A stretch of 64,000 nt of DNA from contig JAHLLQ010000001.1 in assembly GCA_020444065.1 (NCBI GenBank), forward strand, positions 248,001-312,000, written 5' to 3'. Below are positions 8,330-16,517 of this stretch, piece after piece. Within the stretch, counting starts at the first letter, position 1, and every line of letters begins with the position of its first letter. The notes under the pieces are model-generated. The model had not been told where the DNA came from. It worked only from the letters and a program-made list of their open reading frames with translations, and did no database searches. This DNA is from a bacterium (GTDB lineage Bacteria > Sumerlaeota > Sumerlaeia > SLMS01 > JAHLLQ01). The position numbers were made by a program, and so were the translations under genes.

Positions 8330-9211
8330 ATGGCTTCGGCAGACAGGCAATGGCAAGTGAATCCGGGCGGGGCGGGCTCCGATCGTTGGGAAATGAACGC
8401 CCGACACTGGAGCGAAACCCTGGACGCCGCGAACCTCGGCCGCGAGGAGTCTCAAGTCGATACGGAGCGGCAGCTTGCGCTGTATGAAACGGCCGACGTG
8501 CGGCTGGCACTGGACGCGATGGAACCGCTGCGAGACAAGTGGACGGTGGATCTGGGCGGAGGGCTTGCGCTGGGTGCGATCTTGTTGGCACGCCGCGGGG
8601 CGCGAGTCGTCATCAGCGATCTCAGCGTTCCGCGAATGAAGGCAGCCCGCGAAACCGTCCGACGGCTCGGGCTCGAGGATCGAATTCACTTCGTGGTGGC
8701 AAAAGGCGAAACGCTTCCGTTTGCTGACGGCGCCGTCGAGCGACTTTTCACGAAGAGCGTCCTCATTCACACGGATCTGCCACACGCCGCTCGCGAATGT
8801 GGACGCGTTCTCGCGCGCGATGGTCGCGCTGCCTTCATCGAACCAATGCGTCGCAATCCATTTGTGAATCTCTATCGGAGACTGCTGGCGCCGAAAATCT
8901 GGACAGAGATCACAACTTACTTCCGTCCCGCCGAGTTTCGTACGCTTCGCAAAGGCATGGGCAAGTCACGCCAGGCGCGGCTCGAACCGATGTACTTCCT
9001 CGGCTTTTTCGCATCCGCGTTTCAATTCGCACTCCCCCACCCGAAGATCGCGCGCATTCTGGAAGGTGTGTTTCTGAGAATCGATCGCGTGCTGTTTCGG
9101 GCTCTTCCGTCCCTCCGCAAGCATGCCTGGTTTGGAGTGCTTGTTATTTCGCCCGGCGAAGGCAAACATCGGCCTCGGAAAGCAAACGCAAAGCGGCATT
9201 CTGCCAAGTAA
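8330..9211 (+). CDS. Class I SAM-dependent methyltransferase
   Basis: 293 residues from the ATG at 8330. An open frame extends 400 bases further upstream, but only as antisense to ppk1. The Rossmann SAM-binding motif I is VDLGGGLALGAILLARRG near residues 79-96, the acidic strand-2 end is VVISDLS, and the post-motif segment AKGETLPFADGAVERLFTKS is followed by LARDGRAAFIEP. This is a methyltransf_11-like domain (residues ~60-170) with a basic C-terminal region containing hydrophobic segments. Substrate unknown. Its last 68 bases overlap the 3' end of the convergent glycosyltransferase gene. Confidence 0.8.
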   Translation: MASADRQWQVNPGGAGSDRWEMNARHWSETLDAANLGREESQVDTERQLALYETADVRLALDAMEPLRDKWTVDLGGGLALGAILLARRGARVVISDLSVPRMKAARETVRRLGLEDRIHFVVAKGETLPFADGAVERLFTKSVLIHTDLPHAARECGRVLARDGRAAFIEPMRRNPFVNLYRRLLAPKIWTEITTYFRPAEFRTLRKGMGKSRQARLEPMYFLGFFASAFQFALPHPKIARILEGVFLRIDRVLFRALPSLRKHAWFGVLVISPGEGKHRPRKANAKRHSAK

Positions 9212-10283
9212 ATTGCTGCGCGCGACGAACTCCGAGTTCAGCGCGTTTCACTGTCTCCGTCCCTCGTTTCAAGGCGTCTGCTATTGCCGCTGCCCATTCG
9301 CGCGAATCGTCTGGATCAACCAGCTTCGCCGTTCTCCCATCGCCGGTCAGCCAGCGGTTTGTCGGAATGTCCGAGGCGACGAGCGGCATTCCACACGCCA
9401 TGGCTTCGATCACCGGCAAACCAAAGCCCTCGAAGCGTGAGGGGAACACGGCACAATCCGCCTGGCGCGTGAATTCGGCAACTTCCGAGGCGTCTGCGGG
9501 TTCAACGCGACGGATGGAGATTCCTGCACTTGTTCTCCGGAGGAAGAGCTCCTGGTCCTTGTTCGCTCGCGCGAGGAGCACAAGCTCCGGCACAATCTCA
9601 CGCAAGGGCGCTTCTCGCAGCGCTTGGAATAGGATTTCGTGGTTCTTCCGCGGTTCAATGGAGGCGGCGTACACAAGTCGCGGATGGTCGTTGTTGGTGC
9701 GCGGCTTGAGAGGACAGAAGACTTGCGGATCGATTCCGCAAGGTACGATTCCGATTGGGCCTTTGCCAGAGATGCCAAGATGCAGAATCCGCTTCGCTGA
9801 GAACGGCGAAATTGTCGCGACGTGATCGGCGTAGCGAGCGCTCCAACGCGTCATTGTGCGGAGGTACCAGGCGAATTTCCGCGGATAATTGCCCGGGCAT
9901 TCCCAGGCTATCGTATCGAGAATCATCAACAATCGAGCAAACGGACGCGGCCCAACCGGACCAACAAAGGCAGGGCTGACAAGCACATCTCCATGCAGGC
10001 GCTTCATCAACCCGCCGATGCGAGCCTGCAGCCACCAATCGCCCTGAGGGTGAACTTCGTAGTCGGCCGATACATCGACGACCTCGATGCCGGTGACATT
10101 ATTCCAAGTGTCTTCAACCCACGAGGAGGTACCGGCGGTTTCCGAGGCAAGCCGGAGCGCCGTGACACGCCATCCATGTGCGCTGGCCGTCTCACCGAGG
10201 CCCATGAGCAACCCCGCGACGAAATGACCAACACCCGTGGCGCCCGGCCGAATCGTGCGCGCGTCGATGACAAGATGCCTCAC
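9144..10283 (-). CDS. Glycosyltransferase family 4 (group 1)
   Basis: 379 residues. A GT-B fold retaining glycosyltransferase. The N-terminus MRHLVIDARTIRPGATGVGH is the usual family opening. The C-domain has LVYAASIEPRKNHEILFQAL near 210-230 and the acidic motif CAVFPSRFEGFGLPVIEAMACG near 300-320 (E-x7-E), which binds the sugar nucleotide, followed by PLVASDIPTNRWLTGD. The start ATG overlaps the stop of the upstream gene by four bases, so the two are translationally coupled. It is the last gene of a three-gene operon (11832 to 9144). Acceptor and donor are unknown. Confidence 0.88.
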   Translation of the reverse strand: MRHLVIDARTIRPGATGVGHFVAGLLMGLGETASAHGWRVTALRLASETAGTSSWVEDTWNNVTGIEVVDVSADYEVHPQGDWWLQARIGGLMKRLHGDVLVSPAFVGPVGPRPFARLLMILDTIAWECPGNYPRKFAWYLRTMTRWSARYADHVATISPFSAKRILHLGISGKGPIGIVPCGIDPQVFCPLKPRTNNDHPRLVYAASIEPRKNHEILFQALREAPLREIVPELVLLARANKDQELFLRRTSAGISIRRVEPADASEVAEFTRQADCAVFPSRFEGFGLPVIEAMACGMPLVASDIPTNRWLTGDGRTAKLVDPDDSREWAAAIADALKRGTETVKRAELGVRRAQQFTWQNAALRLLSEADVCLRRAK

Positions 10284-11368
10284 GCCTGGGCGTCCTCGAG
10301 AGACTCAGGAGCCGGCTCCGAATCGTCCTCCGAACCCAAGGGAACAACGTGCTTCATCAACAGCGCGTGAATGGCCTTCGTTGTCTCCTCGGCGGGTGCT
10401 CCCCCACCGGCCTCGACAGGACAACGCTCGTGATCGGAAACAAGCTCGGAAAGCGCCGCGTACAGGTTGGCCGCCTCTGCTCGTCGGCCAAGGAGGAACA
10501 GGACTGCGGCAGCAGCAGCCAGAAAGCCTACCGGCCCGGGCTGGCGGTCGCGCGGCAGTCCGGTGTGGCCTACCTGAGCCGCTCGCAACTGGGGACCGCA
10601 CAGGATGCGGGGCACAAGCGCGGGAGTATGCAGCGCGGCCCATGCGCCGGCGATGGGAGGTGCCGTCATCCCTGTTGTAATCGTGACAGTGGGAGCCTGT
10701 TCGCCGGCGACGAGCAAACATGCTGCTTCCTCCGGCGAAAGAGTGCGGCTCTCAGCCATCAAGCGAGCGCCAAGTCCCTGGACAATTGCTGCACGCCACT
10801 CTTCGTAAATGGCCGGCCAGTGCACACTGGGAAACGCCAGTCCGACGGGCTCCGTGGCTGTCGCGGCAATCTGCGCAGCGATCTCGCCGCAGAGGGACAG
10901 GCTGCGGCGGTCGAGCGCGATAACTGCCGCTCCCCCATCGGCTTTGCGCTGGCGCAAACGCCGGCTGCGTCGCTGGAGTTTGAAAGGAATGGTCGAGAGT
11001 TCCAGGCCGTCGTGCAGTTCGCCGCGCGCCGGTGTCAGAATCCACCGCGGAGCCCCCCCACGCCCGGGAGCGACCCAGCCATAAACGGCGCCACCGGTGG
11101 CTAGGCTCCAATCGTCGGAAGGACTGATCGATGCGGTAGCCGGACCGACGACAAGACCGGCAGCGCGCACGCGGCGCGCATGGCGCTTCAGATCGCCGTC
11201 CTGCTGACGACTGAACGTGGTAATGGTGAACCAGATTCCAGGGAATGCCAGCCGCAGGAGGGGCTCCGCCTGCTGGGCAATCTGCTTGTCCGTCGAGTCA
11301 AGAGTGACGAGGGCAACACGGCGCTGGGAAGCGCCTTCCCGGCCGGCGGTCCCCTCGTCCTGGGTCAT
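10280..11368 (-). CDS. Degenerate isocitrate/isopropylmalate dehydrogenase-like protein
   Basis: 362 residues, no signal peptide. No close family comes to mind, but the second half follows the isocitrate/isopropylmalate dehydrogenase plan: a basic segment (KLQRRSRRLRQRKADGG), a helix of RSLSLCGEIAAQIA type, FPSVHWPAIYEEWRAAI where active enzymes have KANVxxxxxLW, LRAAQVGHTGLPRD where they have EAVHGSAPDIAG, and GPVGFLAAAAAVLFLL where they have NPIAxxLSAAMML. The catalytic Lys, the metal-binding Asp residues and the N-terminal GDGIG motif are not seen. If homologous, it is a pseudoenzyme. It overlaps by ATGA both the upstream PTS IIA-like gene and the downstream glycosyltransferase gene, so it is expressed with them. 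The acidic tail (EDDSEPAPESLEDAQA) is non-conserved-looking. Alternative: an unrelated unknown protein. Confidence 0.5.
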   Translation of the reverse strand: MTQDEGTAGREGASQRRVALVTLDSTDKQIAQQAEPLLRLAFPGIWFTITTFSRQQDGDLKRHARRVRAAGLVVGPATASISPSDDWSLATGGAVYGWVAPGRGGAPRWILTPARGELHDGLELSTIPFKLQRRSRRLRQRKADGGAAVIALDRRSLSLCGEIAAQIAATATEPVGLAFPSVHWPAIYEEWRAAIVQGLGARLMAESRTLSPEEAACLLVAGEQAPTVTITTGMTAPPIAGAWAALHTPALVPRILCGPQLRAAQVGHTGLPRDRQPGPVGFLAAAAAVLFLLGRRAEAANLYAALSELVSDHERCPVEAGGGAPAEETTKAIHALLMKHVVPLGSEDDSEPAPESLEDAQA

Positions 11369-11832
11369 GTCATGGCCTCATAGGCTTCGATGAAGAGGTC
11401 CACGACCTCCTCATTCGTCTTCGCCATCAGGATCTTCTTCCGAAAATCGCCGTCCTTCAGCGCACGGACCAGCTTGCTGAGAACCTTCAGGTAGTCGCCG
11501 GATTGGGACTCGTTGCATCCGATCATCACGACGATGTGGGCCGGCTTCTCGTCGATCGACTGGAAGTCGACGCCCTGGAAGCTGCGCCCCACGGCGATCA
11601 CGAAGTCCTTGATCGATGGAATCTTGACGTGAGGAAGCGCGACACCGATCCCAACTCCGGTTGAGAGGGTCTTCTCGCGCTCGAGGATGCGGTCGAGGAG
11701 TTCCTTGCGATCGGTGACCTGCTCGGAATTGCCGAGGACATCGACCAATTCACGCAGGACGTCCTCCTTGGTAGAGCTTTTCAAATCCGCCACGCGTGAC
11801 GGTGAGAACATTTTCTTTGGATCAATAGCCAT
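11365..11832 (-). CDS. PTS IIA-like domain protein (fructose/PtsN type)
   Basis: 155 residues, a single EIIA type-2 domain. The phosphorylatable His lies in TGVGIGVALPHVKIPSI near residues 58-74. Other family landmarks are RELVDVLGNSEQV, ILEREKTLSTG, and IVVMIGCNESQSGDYLKVLSKLVRAL. Stand-alone copies (PtsN-like) usually serve in regulation instead of sugar uptake. No EI, HPr or IIBC gene is visible here. It is first in a minus-strand operon with the dehydrogenase-like protein (4-base overlap) and a glycosyltransferase, which suggests a regulatory role in carbohydrate or envelope metabolism. That suggestion is inference. Confidence 0.88.
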   Translation of the reverse strand: MAIDPKKMFSPSRVADLKSSTKEDVLRELVDVLGNSEQVTDRKELLDRILEREKTLSTGVGIGVALPHVKIPSIKDFVIAVGRSFQGVDFQSIDEKPAHIVVMIGCNESQSGDYLKVLSKLVRALKDGDFRKKILMAKTNEEVVDLFIEAYEAMT

Positions 11833-12228
11833 CGGTTGATTTCCGCCTCTTGGAGAGCCAGTGAATTTCCTGGATAGTGCGCGGGAGGCCCCCCGAGGGT
11901 CAAGCGGGAGCAGGATGGGTCCAGCACAAGCGATTCCGGTGGAGGGCCGAGATGCGGTCTGTCGAGGCCGATCGGAGAGAGCTTCAACCCCATCGCAGCC
12001 GCAAACAGAATGGGAGCCAGACCTTGGCGGTAAACCACTGGAATCAATAACGTTATGCCCATCAAACCCGATCGCTACCGGACAGGCGCAAAATAGAGTT
12101 CAAGCGACTGTCATAAAGCCTTGAAACCTGCCTGCTATTGCCCCTACAAGCGGAGCAGGTAGGTGCGAACCGTGTCGCGGAGGTGTCTGTCGCGATGCGG
12201 AAGATTATTGCGAGAAGGATTGCCGCAC
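11833..12228. other. Non-coding gap between divergent operons, with two dyads
   Basis: About 400 bases with no convincing gene on either strand. It must carry the promoters of both the PTS IIA-like operon (-) and the seven-gene catabolic operon (+). Two symmetric sites are visible: the perfect 10-bp palindrome ATAACGTTAT at 12047-12056, and an inverted repeat CCTGCCTGCT (12127-12136) / AGCAGGTAGG (12154-12163) with a 17-base spacer. Either could be a regulator binding site. I cannot assign -35/-10 boxes with confidence. Confidence 0.4.
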
Positions 12229-13836
12229 GTGTCTCTTGGGAAGATTGGTCATCGCACTCCCCGCCGCGAGGTCTATCCCAGCGAGTGGGTCGAATCTGAA
12301 GGTATCCCCGGTCACAAGCGCCCGGCCCTGTTCTACCAGGATCCGAAGCCGCTGCCGATCGCCGATCATGGCGAAGGGATTTACATCTACGACAAAGAAG
12401 GCAACCAGTACCTGGACGGCTGCAGTGGCGCGATCTCCACGAATCTTGGTCATGGGCACAAGCGCATCATCAAGGCAGCCGAAGAGCAGATGAAGAAGAT
12501 CGCGTTTGCCTATCGAACACAGTTCGAGTCGGAGCCGGCAAACGAGCTCGCAGACTTGCTGGCCCGTCTATCTCCGCCGGAACTGAATCGCGTTTTCTTC
12601 GTCAACTCGGGTTCCGAAGCCGTCGAGTCTTGCATCAAGTTGGCACGTCAATTCTGGTGGTCGGTCGGGCGCACGGGAAAGAACCTTATCATCGCACGCA
12701 GACCGTCCTATCATGGGGCAACGCTGGGTGCGCTATCGGCAACGGCTTACGCTCCGCTGAACATCCCGTTCCGCAGCCTTCAACTGCACTTCCCGAAGGT
12801 CTCGGCACCGTACTGCTATCACTGTCCTCTCCAGAAAGAGTACCCCAGTTGCGACATGGCGTGTGCGCGTGATCTGGAGCGCACAATCCGCGTCTGGGGG
12901 CCGGAGAACATCGCCGCCTTCATTACCGAGCCCATCGGCGGCGCATCGACCGGTGCGGCCGTTCCGCCGGACGAGTGGTTCCCGATGGTGGAGCGCATCT
13001 GCAACGAGTACGAAATCCTGCTGATCGTCGATGATGTCATGACCGGCTGCGGACGCACTGGGACTTTCTATGGGTACGAGCACTGGGATATTACGCCTGA
13101 CATGGTGGCCGTGTCGAAAGGGCTGTCCGGCGGCTACACGCCGATCGGCGCGTGCATCGCCAGCGAGGAAGTCGTGCAGCCGGTATTGGAATCCGGCGGA
13201 TTCATGCACGGACATACCTATGCAGGAAATCCATTGTCCGCGGCAATCGCGCGCGAAGTCGTGATGACCATCGTCGACGATGGACTCGTTGAAAATGCCC
13301 AGAAGATGGGAACGATCATGCACGAGCGCCTGTGGGAGATGAAGGCCAAGTACCCGATCATCGGCGATATCCGAGGGCGCGGGTTGATGGCGGGCGTAGA
13401 GTTCGTGCGCGATCGCGGTCTGCGCGAGCCGTTCCCGCCGAACTGGCGTGTTGCGCTGGAAGCCACGGACATTGCCCGTGAACAGGGCCTGCTGATCTAT
13501 CCGAGACGTTCGCTGTATGGACTCTCCGGCGATCATGTTCTTCTCGCGCCGCCGCTGATTGTGGATGAGGCTGGCATCGAGGAATTGATCCTGCGGTTTG
13601 ACAGGACCATGGAGGGCTTGATGAGACTGCTCGAACGTTTCCTCGAGCCGGAGCCGGCGGATGTCGACGATGGTACGGTCCACCGCTACGAGACCGCGGA
13701 GCATCTGCCCGATTATGCCATCGGCAAGATCGAAGACATCCAGCCAGACTTGTCCGTCAACGTGTCGGCTCAGATGTCTGAAGGTGCAGACGATCTCAAG
13801 GGCGTCGACCTGGTCGAAGAAAGTGATCTGCTGTGA
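12229..13836 (+). CDS. yodT: YodT-like class III aminotransferase with Cys cluster and C-terminal extension
   Basis: 535 residues from a GTG at 12229 with GAGAAGGAT upstream (an ATG further 5' lacks a ribosome binding site). PLP enzyme: FFVNSGSEAVESCIKLA, SYHGATLGALSATAY, DDVMTGCGRTGTFYG, Schiff-base Lys297 in VAVSKGLSGGYTPIGA. The segment APYCYHCPLQKEYPSCDMAC holds four cysteines (C196, C199, C208, C212). The same CxxC-x8-C-x3-C pattern is remembered in Bacillus YodT (PYCFRCPVQKVYPTCQLACA), which is why I call it YodT-like. The last ~70 residues are an acidic extension not expected in the family. It is the first gene of the operon and overlaps the CoA-transferase A start (GTGA). Proposed role: transamination of the 3-amino group of N6-acetyl-beta-lysine to a 3-oxo acid (inference). 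Confidence 0.85.
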   Translation: MSLGKIGHRTPRREVYPSEWVESEGIPGHKRPALFYQDPKPLPIADHGEGIYIYDKEGNQYLDGCSGAISTNLGHGHKRIIKAAEEQMKKIAFAYRTQFESEPANELADLLARLSPPELNRVFFVNSGSEAVESCIKLARQFWWSVGRTGKNLIIARRPSYHGATLGALSATAYAPLNIPFRSLQLHFPKVSAPYCYHCPLQKEYPSCDMACARDLERTIRVWGPENIAAFITEPIGGASTGAAVPPDEWFPMVERICNEYEILLIVDDVMTGCGRTGTFYGYEHWDITPDMVAVSKGLSGGYTPIGACIASEEVVQPVLESGGFMHGHTYAGNPLSAAIAREVVMTIVDDGLVENAQKMGTIMHERLWEMKAKYPIIGDIRGRGLMAGVEFVRDRGLREPFPPNWRVALEATDIAREQGLLIYPRRSLYGLSGDHVLLAPPLIVDEAGIEELILRFDRTMEGLMRLLERFLEPEPADVDDGTVHRYETAEHLPDYAIGKIEDIQPDLSVNVSAQMSEGADDLKGVDLVEESDLL

Positions 13837-14525
13837 TTGATCGTACAGAGGGACTCGAGCGCGCGATCGAATCGACAATTCGATCCGGACAGACAATCAT
13901 GGTTGGAGGATTCGGAAGAGGCGGCGTGCCTTTCTCCATCCTCGAATACCTCTCAGATCGACCGGATACGATCCGCGATCTCACGCTTGTCAAGAACGAC
14001 GCCAACGAACCCGGCCTTGGAATCGGTGCGCTCCTGCGCAACGGCCAGGTTAGGAAACTGATCGCCACGCACATCGGACTGAACCCGGAATTTATCGATC
14101 AGATGAACCGCGGCGAAGTCGAGTGCGAGCTTGTGCCGCAGGGCATTTTTGCGGAACGAATTCGAGCCGGCGGCGCAGGGATTCCGGCCTTCCTGACAGA
14201 CATTGGAATCGGAACCGTTGTGGCGGAAGGCAAACAGCGTGTGGAACTCGACGGACGCGAAGTGTTGCTGGAACGGGCGTTGCGCGGCGACGTCGCCATC
14301 ATATGCGCGGATAAGGTCGATCGCGCGGGAAATTCCTGGTGGCGCGGCTCGAATCGCAACATGTGCGTCGCCATGGGAACGGCCTGTGATCGCGTGATTG
14401 TTGAAGCGAAGAAAATCGTGGAAATCGGTGAACTCGAACCGGAGAGCGTGCATCTGCCTTGCGTGTACGTCGACTACGTCGTCCAGGCCCAGCCCCGCCG
14501 GCACCAGCAGGAGGCGTCGTCATGA
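13833..14525 (+). CDS. 3-oxoacid CoA-transferase family, subunit A
   Basis: 230 residues. The start GTG overlaps the preceding TGA (GTGA). Family I CoA-transferase alpha subunit: TIMVGGFGRGGVPFSILEYL near 23-42 is the glycine-rich CoA-binding signature (GGFGxxGxP), and GGAGIPAFLTDIGIGTVVAEG near 112-132 is the F-x-T-x-x-G-x-GT region. KVDRAGNSWWRGSNRNM and YVDYVVQAQ complete the fold. With the next gene it forms the usual alpha/beta pair. It corresponds to YodS of the Bacillus yod operon. It would move CoA from succinyl- or acetyl-CoA to a 3-oxo acid. The exact acid is not readable from sequence, but the operon suggests 3-oxo-6-acetamidohexanoate. Confidence 0.88.
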   Translation: MIDRTEGLERAIESTIRSGQTIMVGGFGRGGVPFSILEYLSDRPDTIRDLTLVKNDANEPGLGIGALLRNGQVRKLIATHIGLNPEFIDQMNRGEVECELVPQGIFAERIRAGGAGIPAFLTDIGIGTVVAEGKQRVELDGREVLLERALRGDVAIICADKVDRAGNSWWRGSNRNMCVAMGTACDRVIVEAKKIVEIGELEPESVHLPCVYVDYVVQAQPRRHQQEASS

Positions 14526-15190
14526 GCTTCTGGAAGAAAATGGGGACGGAGGAAGAGATCATCGTCCGGCGCGCCGTGAAAGAGCTGCGCAGCGGGATGG
14601 TCGTGAATCTCGGCATTGGAATGCCGACTTTCGTTCCAGGTGTTCTGCCAGCGGATGTCGATGTGGTGTTCCAATCCGAGAACGGCTTCACCGGGATGGG
14701 AACGCCGCTTGAGAATGGAACCCCGGACAACGACATCATCGATGCGGGCGGAAGGGCTTGCACCTTGATAGATGGCGCGGCCTGTTTCGATAGCGTAACA
14801 TCCTTCGGGATTATTCGCGGTGGTAATCTCGACATGGCAATCCTCGGTGCATTCGAGGTCAGCCTGCGTGGCGATCTGGCAAACTGGATGATTCCGGGCA
14901 AGCTGACACCCGGCATGGGAGGCGGAATGGAACTGGCGCAGAAGGCGAATCACGTGCTCGTCGTCAGCCGCCATTTGGACAAGAAGGGGCGCGGCAAGCT
15001 CGTGCCCGAATGCACGCTGCCACTCACGGCTCCACAGTGCGTCGACACACTGGTGACAGACCGCGCGCTCTTCCGGCGGATCGACGGCTGGATGACGCTG
15101 TGCAGCGTGCACCCCGACCACACGGAAGAGACGGCGCTGGAGGGCATCGCGGCGGATGTCCGCGTCGCTGACGATCTCGAGCCGTGGTGA
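14522..15190 (+). CDS. 3-oxoacid CoA-transferase family, subunit B
   Basis: 222 residues. The ATG at 14522 overlaps the subunit A stop (ATGA) and is preceded by AGGAGG. The catalytic glutamate that carries the CoA thioester is E53 in VFQSENGFTGMG (SENG motif). VVNLGIGMPTFVP near 27-40 and IIRGGNLDMAILGAFEVS near 98-115 are family landmarks, followed by MGGGMELAQKANHVLVV. Partner of the preceding subunit A, corresponding to YodR of Bacillus. Together they would activate the oxo acid for thiolytic cleavage by the thiolase encoded two genes downstream. Confidence 0.9.
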   Translation: MSFWKKMGTEEEIIVRRAVKELRSGMVVNLGIGMPTFVPGVLPADVDVVFQSENGFTGMGTPLENGTPDNDIIDAGGRACTLIDGAACFDSVTSFGIIRGGNLDMAILGAFEVSLRGDLANWMIPGKLTPGMGGGMELAQKANHVLVVSRHLDKKGRGKLVPECTLPLTAPQCVDTLVTDRALFRRIDGWMTLCSVHPDHTEETALEGIAADVRVADDLEPW

Positions 15191-15215
15191 GACGAGCTTG
15201 ACGAAAGGAAGTGCG

Positions 15216-16517
15216 ATGAAACTGGAGCAAACCGAAATTCGAGCTGCTCTTGAGTCACGGCGTTCGTGGGCGGTCGATTCACTGACGGAGTGGGTGCGAC
15301 GGGCGAGTACGCTGGGCAATGAGCAAAGCGCACAGGAACACGTGGCGGCGCTGTATGAGCAACTTGGCCTTGCGACGAAGATGCTCCCGGTCGATCACGA
15401 CAAGATCAGCAAGTTGCCCGGCTATTCGCCGGTCGATTGGAGTTATGAGGGCCGCCAGAATGTCATTGGAGTTCACGATCCCGGCACAAACGAAGGGCAA
15501 TCGCTGGTCTTTAACGGGCACGTCGATGTGGTGAGTCCTGAGCCGATTTCGCTGTGGTCGAATCCGCCATTCGAGCCAAAGGTCGTGCAGAACGAAGAGG
15601 ATGGCGAGGAGTGGATGTACGGCCGCGGCGCGGCGGATATGAAGGGCGGCTCGATGTGTTTCCTTTGGGCAATGGCAGCGCTACGCGATATGGGGCTCGA
15701 ACCGGCCTCCAAGGTGATCTTCCAGTCGCCGCTCGAAGAAGAGTGCACGGGAAATGGAACGTTGGCTCTCCTTGCGGATGGTTACACGGCAGATGGGTGC
15801 CTGATTCCTGAGCCTTTCAACGAGACGATTCTTCTGCGCCAGGTCGGAGTGATCTGGTTTGATGTACGCATTCTCGGCAAGACAACGCATGTCCTCGGTG
15901 CCGGCAGCGGAGTGAATGCGATTGAGAAGATGTGGGTGATCATTCAGGCTCTTAGAGAGCTGGAGACCGAGCTCAATCAGCCGGAACACATCCCACCCTC
16001 GTACGCAGGAATCGAGCATCCAATCAATCTGAACGTCGGCACAATTCAGGGAGGCGATTGGGCGAGCACCGTCGCTGGCGAGTGCGTCACGCGCTTCCGC
16101 CTCGGGCTGTTCCCCACGGATACTGTGGAGGAGCTGAAAGAGGCCATCCAGATGACTGTCGCCCAGGCCGCCGCAGAGGATCCCTGGCTGGCAGAGTACC
16201 CGCCCACGGTTGAGTTCATCGGCTTCCACGCTGAAGGGGCGAAGTTCGATCCCGACTGCGACTTGGGGCAGACCCTACGCGACGCCCACGAGGAATGGCG
16301 AGGCGTCGAGCCGGTGCCATTGCGGGCAACGTGCACGACGGACGTGAGGTTCTTCACGAATAACTACGATATCCCGGCGACATGCTATGGCCCGAAGTGC
16401 CGTAACATCCATGCAGCGGATGAGAAAGTCAGCATCGATTCCATGCAACGCGTCGCCGAGGTCATGGTGACTTTCATTGAACAATGGTGTGGGCTGAGAA
16501 AGAGGGACGGAGCATGA
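15216..16517 (+). CDS. yodQ: YodQ-like M20 family deacylase (ArgE/DapE-type)
   Basis: 433 residues from the ATG at 15216 with AAAGGAAG upstream; Bacillus YodQ has nearly the same length. Di-zinc M20 amidohydrolase: metal ligands in VFNGHVDVVSPEP (His, then Asp as base-supporting residue), YGRGAADMKGG (bridging Asp), SPLEEECTGNG (catalytic Glu and metal Glu), LIPEPFNE (metal Asp/Glu site) and KCRNIHAADEKVS (last His). The lid domain lies around 190-310. It would remove an acyl group from an amine, as ArgE does with N-acetylornithine. In this operon the fitting substrate is 4-acetamidobutyrate or its precursor, yielding 4-aminobutyrate (inference). Confidence 0.85.
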   Translation: MKLEQTEIRAALESRRSWAVDSLTEWVRRASTLGNEQSAQEHVAALYEQLGLATKMLPVDHDKISKLPGYSPVDWSYEGRQNVIGVHDPGTNEGQSLVFNGHVDVVSPEPISLWSNPPFEPKVVQNEEDGEEWMYGRGAADMKGGSMCFLWAMAALRDMGLEPASKVIFQSPLEEECTGNGTLALLADGYTADGCLIPEPFNETILLRQVGVIWFDVRILGKTTHVLGAGSGVNAIEKMWVIIQALRELETELNQPEHIPPSYAGIEHPINLNVGTIQGGDWASTVAGECVTRFRLGLFPTDTVEELKEAIQMTVAQAAAEDPWLAEYPPTVEFIGFHAEGAKFDPDCDLGQTLRDAHEEWRGVEPVPLRATCTTDVRFFTNNYDIPATCYGPKCRNIHAADEKVSIDSMQRVAEVMVTFIEQWCGLRKRDGA

